A stretch of 64,000 nucleotides of DNA from Aurelia coerulea. Its lineage: Eukaryota; Cnidaria; Scyphozoa; Semaeostomeae; Ulmaridae. Shown piece by piece: positions 52,401 to 61,400 of this stretch (position 1 is the stretch's first letter; each line of letters starts with the position of its first letter). The position numbers and the translations under genes are program-made. A model generated the notes under the pieces. The model had not been told where the DNA came from. It did not search any database and saw only the letters and a program-made list of their open reading frames with translations. The stretch lies in contig CM076944.1 of the NCBI GenBank assembly GCA_039566865.1, forward strand, positions 21,970,501-22,034,500, written 5' to 3'.

Positions 52401-55400
52401 AGTATGGACTGGCAGCATTCAATGACGTCATCAACGCGAACAATGAATCCTAAATAAGGCAATGAACGCAACAAGTTAATATCGTTCAAGCAAAAAGACT
52501 CACTCCCAATGACGAGTAAAGAGACAGCAAACTCTTACCCATCAATTGTCCAACATTGGTCATGTATAGGACTCAATATTCCATTTGATGAAAGTGTTGC
52601 TAAATACAGTACCATGACACCCTTTGCAAGAGAATGAGTGGAGCAAACAGATGTAGCTCTCAAGACTGAAAACTAAAAAATTTTTGGATGCATGACACGA
52701 TTTTACGTCGAGAACATCATAAAGACATCTGTTGTGTAAAAATCAATCAATTGTCATCTTTATTTACAGAGAAATGAGGTTTACAAAAAGATAGTCATCA
52801 CAATCACTGTAACAAAATCAGTAACCATCAACAGTAATCTACCATGTTCTTTTATGATTTATGGGGAAATTTCTGTCTAATTAACATCTTTCCTAACATC
52901 TGGTGGCAACAAAAAAGACTTTCAATTCATCTTCGAACTGTCCAAACAACTGAATGCAACCTTTCTGTTGGATACCTTGTGGGCTGATAGTACCACAACA
53001 ATGAAACAAAATTGCACTCTTCCATAAAAAAGTCACTTCGATCAACATTTATCAATGTCTCTCTTTCCGTAGCAGCGCACGCAGCAAAGAAGTGCCAATT
53101 TTTCAAATAAGATGCGAGTCGAGATGGAAGCTATACCAATCAAAGGTTCGAGAATGAAAAGTTTCTCATAATACATCAGTGATTTCGTTACGGTAATCTT
53201 GGTGACAATCGTTTTTCAAAATCTCATTTATCGGCAAGTACATCTGACATGTCATTGAGTTTTGCGCCAAGGCATCTTTTAAATTGTACTTTGTGCTGCA
53301 TAAATTATGCAGTATGAATTTTCATCAAAATCTTGCATTCAGAAAATTGTTCACAAATTTTCAATCTTGGTGGTTATATTTTTTGGCCCACCCGGGACAG
53401 GGTGAGTAAAAAACATCCCCGTTGGCAAGGCTACTGCTTCCTGGATGTCAAGGAAATGATATTGGTTAGTATATCTTTCAATAATGAACACGCTGACATA
53501 CATCTTAAGATTTACTTCACTAAAATCGGCCACTCTGTTCTGAAAAAATGAGGGATTTTCTGAAAAAAGACCCTACGAGAAATCTTCAAAACAGGACAAA
53601 ATCACGACCAAATGTCCTGCCCATACTAGCAGCAATTACTTTTACATGTTTTTTACACCTTGCTTTTTGGATGCACGTGTTATCCCTTTGTCATCATCCC
53701 TGGGAGCATAGCAACATCAGTCCAGCCGAATTCATCCTCATAGGAGGATAACACGTGCTGAAACGCGTTAATTCATTGCTGTAAGGCAGAAAAGTTAATC
53801 AAAATTCTCTCAAAAGATTTGGTCGTGATTTTAGGAATGTTTTGAAGGTTTCTCGAAGGGGCTCCGTCGATAATATTCCTCATAATTTCAGAATGGAGTG
53901 GCCGGTTTCAGTCAGGTAATTTCAAAAATGGATTTGAACATATCCGCCGATTAATGATTTTTTGCCAATATCATCGTCTTGATATCCAAGGAGCAGTGGC
54001 CTTTCAACTGGGCATTTTGTGACTCACCCGGTATACTGTGTGCACTCAAACAATCTTAAGAATGCATCGTCATATAGGCTACATGAGCAAACCCTTTAGA
54101 CTTCAAAATGATTTAAGTGCGATCTGGATTGAGGTACCCTTTTACGCTCTGTGTCGTCAGAAGACAAAAGTTGAAAGTGAAAGAGGAAACCGCTACATGG
54201 CTGTCCTCGCGTGGTAGGCAATTCAAGAATGATGGTAGACATTAATCTTTACCTTGAACTGCGAGCTGACAGTTGCTTTCTTTCTTCCTTTCGTTCGAGT
54301 TCCACCTTCACCGCCCATGATTTTCAAAGGTTCCAGAATATCGTAGACAAAATCTGATCTGAAATTGGAGGAATAAAATGACCGAATAGAGTGGAGGAAG
54401 CTTTTTGAGCCGATATTCCAAGCGCTTTGCAACACCATCAATAAAAAAATGGCATGAAAAACCATATTTCAAGCTATAAATTTTGGCATTTTTAGCCAAA
54501 AATCTATAATTTGCGATTCCATGTAAAATTTCGAGTCATACACGACATAAGAGCCTCATCAAGGAATCAAGGGCATAGGAAACAACTTTAAGAAATTCAA
54601 TTTGCCAATTATTCGTTGTGATTTCAGAGCATCCTTCAAAACCAGGTAGCCCCTCAAATCCCAACAAATCCAAAGTCATTCGAACACTACCCACCCATGT
54701 GTCTAAGATTAATTCAGTCCTTGACACAAATGCACAAAAAAGGAATTTTCATTATCGGTGATTGTATCAAATTTTCATGATTTTTCAAAAAGTGTGAGTT
54801 GTTCATTCAACCAGTACAATGCTCCAAATGGTGGCACTCTTCGATGCACCAGCATAGGAATCCAAAGCCTTACCTCCATGGACCAATCAGACAGCGAATA
54901 AGCGAAGAAGACAAAAGATCCGGTGAAGAAGTTTTCTAAATTCTACCTACCTTCATAAAACCCAACCAGGACGAAAACTGCTTGAAATTTCCCGAATTAT
55001 TTTGAAGAAAATCTACTCTCCAGATGTTTGGGTATACAAGTTTGGATGCCGGTTAGAATATTGTTTTTCATGTTCATACAAAACATTACAATACATGTTA
55101 CATTCGATTACATTCTACTATACTTTCTAAACTACTATACAACTTTACGACACTGCAGAGACGATACTACAGGTAGCAAAAGACAATGACTACCCCCATG
55201 GCCATTAACAAAGACATGCAAATAGATAAAAACTAATTAAACTACTGCAAAAAGCTACACTTACAAACAAAACGGAGAAAAGGATATGGTGGCTGAGTGG
55301 CGTAAAACAAAAGTTTGAAGTTATCCAAGCCGACCTGTTTTGTGGATGAAATTTAGAGTAAGTTCACATGCTTAGAATATTTCCAGGTTTCAAGGACTTA

Positions 55401-58400
55401 TGACCTCTCCAATAGACAAAATCTGCTAAGGCTTGTCGAAGCTTGTTTGCACGACTTCTAGTCAGGAAATAAAACCTCATGATGAAACCTCTTTTGAAAT
55501 CTATAACTTATTTTGCACCATGAAAAAACGTGTGCCATGAATGCAAAAAGTGGTACAATACAGAAACTTACCTAGAGTATTGCCATATGACTTGAAATGC
55601 GTAAACAGACCTTAGTAGATTTTTTGCGATTCACTTAGAAACCGCAAGGGGGTCGTTCTTACTAGACTCAATACAGAGTCCTGGTCATCGCAACAACAAC
55701 AACATTGACCTAAATCTTGGAGCAGATAGGCCACTCGTAGCACATTTTTTGTGGCGGGATGCAGAGAAAGAGAATCTTGCATGAAGGTGAGAAAGTTTGT
55801 CAATTATACCAACAACTATCATTGATCTACTTACCAGTAGCAGGTCTATTGTCATACTTGTCAGAAAACACTATTTCTGGGGAGTTTTATGTTGGGTGGT
55901 CGGCAATTTCTATAGGCTTCGCCTTCATATCAGTGTCAGGAAATAAAGTCTTGAAAATAGAGCAAAATAATGAAAACGATACATTCTTTTGTTACTTTAT
56001 GGGAAACTGTTCTGGTAAGGACTCATTCAATGCCCTCTGGATTAGTCTCTTCGGATTTGTGAGGAAATATGCCCAAAATTAAAGAATTTAGGCCATATCG
56101 AATCTCGGGTCAAGAACTCAGCCATACGAGTCTTAATGTTTGAACGAACAAAGTTTTATGCTCCTTCTCAGTTGTGAATTTTGTGCTGTGTATTTCGAAA
56201 TAACGGAATGAAGTGAAAACATTGGGATGAGTGGAGCAAGCTACCTTCTTACAACAATCACTACCGTTATTGCTACTGGCTCTCGGTCAGAATTTCTATT
56301 GTTCAAGGTTCAGTGCCTCATCGGTTTGAGTGTGAAATGGAGAGGCCATAACTCCTCGAAACCTGGAGATACTTTAACCGGCATCCAAACTTATATTTGC
56401 AAACATCTGGAGAGTAAATTTCTTCAAAAAATTCGGGAAATTTCAAGCAGTTTTTTGTCCTGGTTGCATTTTATGAAGGTAGATAAAATCTTAAAAAATT
56501 TTCACCGGTTTCCTTTGTCCCTTTCTTTTATTCGCAGTCGGATTGGTCCGTGAAAATGAGACTTTGGAGGTTTTCGGCCATGGGCCACGGGCAAAAATCG
56601 GCTAAACATCTTATTCCTATGCTCAATTCACCGAACAGATGGAGGCTTGAAGTCAGAAGCCGTAAGAATCGAGCAGTGACTCTGTCTGAGAATTCATCAT
56701 CTCAAACTTTCATAACAATTATCGTTGACCAGAAATTAGAAGCAATTGAGTAAATGAATGATTGAATGAATGAATGAATGAATGAATGAATGAATGAATG
56801 AATGAATGAATGAATGAATGAATGAATGAACTACACAACGAAACAATGAATGCACTTTCAAATAAATTTTGCCAGTATCTAAAGTGCTCAAAAATATTGC
56901 CTACCATCTTTCGGCCTTTCAGCCATCAACGAGAGTTCAGTTCACTTCATTCCGACATAGCCAATACTCAACTCAATAAGAATTTCTAAATGCGTCAAAA
57001 ATTTGGGCGGACCTGGTACAAGACAAAATCGATAATTTGAACAGAGAAAGAGAAACTAATAGCAGTAAAATCTAACACAAGGGACAAGCTTACCTGCTTT
57101 CTTTGAGAGTGTTCAGTAAGTCATCTCTAAGAGTATCTCGATTCTTCTCAAGGAAGCCTTGTACTTCATAGAACACCTATCGATTGTAACGTAGTCTAAT
57201 TAGATCCCCAAGATGAAAATGAGTTCTGTCAAGAGCTCGCATCAATTGAACGTCATATGTTTGAAATCCGCATGAAATAAAATTGCAATAACATCGTATC
57301 ATGAAGCCAACAAAGTAGTTGTCAGTCAACAGTAGTGATGACAGTGACTGATAGCTACTAACACTGGCACCTGGCCTGAAAGCTCATAAGATTTCTTTCT
57401 GGGTGTCCTAAGCAACAGACTTATCATTAAATTGGTATAACGCAGTATCAAATGCTGGTACCTTAAATTTTACTAACATTTTTTAGCTGTCGTAGATATG
57501 TTGTATATTAGTTAATAGCTTGAATTTTTGTTGAATTGAAATGAAATGACAGTGAAAAATCATCGATCTCTCGAAAGAAAATCGATCAAACGCTGCAGAT
57601 TGTAAGCCATTAAATCGAGATTAATTCAAATCAAAATATTTAACGACGATCACAGGAGGCCCAGTCGCGTATTATGGTGGCCTAGCTTAACGAAGGTAAT
57701 TTACGCTGCTGCTGCTTCCTAACTGCAACATAACGATAGCAGTGCTTGCTCTTTCAATGAAGAGCAACGAAATTGATACCGCAAATGGTTGATTGTGTAT
57801 CTCTGTGTCTTTCCTCTTGCTCCGAAATCATTGAAGCATCACGCCACTGTTACAAAATCGGCTATTCAATTCAATTCCACCCCTCTGTTGCTGTTGTTGT
57901 ACTGCAATGACACAACAACATTGGTTGTTTATGTTGTGCAGTATGAAATAATATATAGTTTCATTATATACATACTGCACAACATACACAACCTATAATG
58001 TTGCGTCATTGCAGCATAACAACAGCAACAGAGGAGTAGCATGTTGTCATAGCGGCAGGATGCTGCAATGATTTCAGACCAAGAGGAAAGACACCGAGAT
58101 AAACAATCAACCATTTACTGTATGAATTTCACTTTTCTTCAATTCAAAGAACAAGCACTGCTATCTTTATATGTTGTGTTAAGAAACTGCAGCAGCGTAA
58201 TGCCATAACATGCGGTTATCAAACGATTACCAGATCAATACTGGAAAATATTTGGACCGCAGTTTGACGTACGAACTGAACGTAGTGAGGTCCAAACAAG
58301 GAACTAAGGTCCAAATATTTTCCAGCATGGACCGAGTAATCGTTTTTATAAAAACTCTATTATATGGCAGAACCTTTTGAGAATATTGTTTACATTATTG

Positions 58401-61400
58401 CAATTTTTGACGTTTTGACGATAACTACATTGGCATTCTTCGTGTATGTTTGCAAGTTCGTCTTCAAAGTTTACGGCAAAGAAGTTTTCGAGGAATAACT
58501 TAGACTTTGGCTGAAAATTCTAGCAGCCTACGCGTATTGCACAAGAAGTTCCTCCCTTGTTGTTGATTTTCAAGGCAACGCCAGGTCCAATACGGCTTTG
58601 AAAATACGGCTTTTGCTGACCGATCAAGAACCAATCAAATTGCTCCGTTGCCGGTCCGAGGAGCCCTATTTTCGAATGCCATATAATAATACGTGATTGG
58701 GACTCCTGTGCAAAGATATAGAGCTTGTTGTGATCAATGCTAAAGCAGTTTAAAGTGCACACATCACGAGTATGGACTTTTCTTCAAAATAAAAAGATGG
58801 ATTTAAAGACAAGAATTTAAAGATGGACTTGAAGATGAAAATTTGGATAAATATGTTATCCAATCTCTTGATACAGTCTATTGGTCCTGTGCGAAGTGCT
58901 AAGCCTTATACAAGCAGAGTAAAAAAGAAGCTCTGTAATCGAAATCTAAACGTTAACGTTAACCTAAACGTTAGGTTTTACGGCTACAATACCGGCAGAA
59001 GCTTTTGAGACACTATGCTTTCTGGCCACGATTGTAGCTTACATTAGAAGATTCTAGTTGATAAAATTAATCATCACTTTAATTTTGAACGGGAAAAGTA
59101 GGCAAGGCATCTGTACGGGGAGAAAAACATCTACATTATTAACAGTAAACTCTAATCAAAACCTCTAGATGATCACTTGAAATTAATCTGACACAACTTA
59201 TCTCAAGTACCGAATAATTGGGGGGGGGGGGGGCTCGAAAAAATGAAAAATAATAATTTTCTTAGTCAATCACATATCTTGTTTATGTTTATTCAAAAAC
59301 AATGTCCACTATCATTTCAATTTTTCAAGAATTAATAAAAGGGGGCGTTGGAATAAAAGTTGGGGTGGGGGGTTGGAAAATTTTCAAAAATTAATTCGCG
59401 GGGGGGGGACGATTATTCGGTACTCGAGAGTAGAAGGGTTCTGTGCTGCCAATATATTCTTGCCTATCATCCTTCATGCCCTCACAAGTTCCACAAATAT
59501 AAATCATTAATTACTGCACATTAGTCTTTATTTCCCAGAGAAGAAAAATCTCAGGATTCTCGTACATAACAGTAACACATGACTTACTGGAAAAACACAC
59601 AACTTACCTCGCCTGCATAATGCCTGATACCAAATCTTCCATTCATAACTCTTGGCTTCACATAAAATGCGTTATCCTGTTTACAAAATAAAGTACACTG
59701 TATGAAATTCAAGTTCCAGTGCACGCAGACATTTTTTTAAATTCACGACATCAGCAAATTAGTTTTCCCAAATTGCTTTCGAAGATCGTAGAAATCGATC
59801 AAAATTGCCGACTTACATAAGAACTCTTGCTTGAATATATTGATGAAGGTCTAAAGTGGACTTTCCGCAGCATCAACTTTTAAGTATTTATGGCAACATT
59901 TAGGACTTCGCATCGCCAATGGGACTATCGAATCACCCCATTGGGCGTTAAGAGAAGACCTGCTAAGTTTAACGAGCCATTGCCACTTGCGGGCTCGCTA
60001 GGATTTCAGACTGTCTCAAGATCACATTTGGCCTTAAGCGGAAACCATGGATCCACACTGCAGTCGCTGAACTGACAGAAAGATTGAATTTAGTTAAATT
60101 GAACTGCTCTATCAGTTCCATTACTGCATTGTGGATTTATAGTTTTCGTGTCGGCAAAATTTGATTTTCAGACATGTTCTGAAATTGTAGCTTGCCCGCA
60201 AAGGATCCTGGGTGACAATGGCTCTTTAAGGTTTTCAGAGAAGAGAACTGTTAGCTTCAATCCTGATTAAGAATATAATTGATCATCTGGGTATTCTTTT
60301 TCGAAGGCTGAAAGACAAATGGTCCCCAATCCAAATTGTTTGAAATCTGCAGCTTTAAAGAGCCATTGTCACCCAGGAACCTTTGCGCACCGTGGGGAGG
60401 AAAACATAACACAAACACAGCTTGCTTGCAGAAAGTGAGAAGATGCGATGGCGACAAACTTGTATGGATGATTGCAAAGGGAAATGAAAACGAAGGCAGA
60501 TATCTAGATTTTACATCAAGAGTTTCGTTGAAATTCTTGAGGAGTATCTGCATCAAGCTTCGGTTCGGAGCCAGCTCGTATTTATGCAAACAACAGTGTT
60601 TGGTTCCTCTTTGTCTTCTCCATTGTGTCGCACTTGTAAAGGCAGACTCCCACGCTTTGATCAAAACAAATCCAGTGAATGAATCCTTTATCATATCAGC
60701 TTTAGCTATTATTCATATTCAGACAGGTGGAACCAATGACTTCTACTGCAGTGCAAATCCATATTTTCCGCTTAGGCCAAATTTGATTTTCAGATAATCT
60801 GAAATTACAACATGCCCGCAAAGGAGCCTGGGTGACAATGGCTCTTTAAGACTACTGTTAATCTCTAAATTAGGCACAGCAATATTCCAATGGGCTAAGA
60901 CATGAAACTCTTTTTATCGTTACTCAAAATGATGGGTTACAAATCGAAAAGCTTCCAATGATCCAAAAAGCTAGGTGAATAGGAAATACTTACAGCATGG
61001 TTATCGTGCAGTTTTCGCAGCAAAGATTCATCAGTTCCTTTTGGGAAGAGACTTTCTTCATCAATCAGTGACAGAATCCCAAGTTTCTGAGAATAGAAGA
61101 ATATCTGTGATATACAGAAGAGTAAACGGAGCCATTGACGATCAAAGCTAACAACACAAAACGAACTGTTGCCACGGCAATTCATTCACTTGCCCTTAAA
61201 AGAGCAGCGTTGATTGGTTTACAGCAATGTCCTTGATGCTGGACAAATAAAGACCGCACTGTATGACACATTAGCCTGATTTGGACCGACAAGAGCTGTG
61301 TCAAAAATCATGTTTCTCCAAACGAGAATTCAGCTTTCAGTACAGAAGCTTTTGACAGTTTCGATAACCATGGTTAGTAATGGAAAAAATAAACGAAGTC

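Larger units (their letters stand above)
54860..56600. mobile_element. Large foldback with ~200-bp arms and a LINE scrap inside
   Basis: Left arm about 54,860-55,060 (GACCAATCAGACAGCGAATA, CAGGACGAAAACTGCTTGAA, CTCCAGATGTTTGGGTATAC); right arm about 56,370-56,600 is its inverse (CATCCAAACTTATATTTGCA, TCAAGCAGTTTTTTGTCCTG, CGCAGTCGGATTGGTCC). The left arm is followed at once by a LINE 3' piece. No transposase recognised. Confidence 0.75.

Noticed and set aside
60336..60797. 153-codon ORF and the opposite 145-codon ORF as genes
   Set aside because: Both lie within a TTAA-flanked MITE on opposite strands of the same DNA, with no recognisable protein family.
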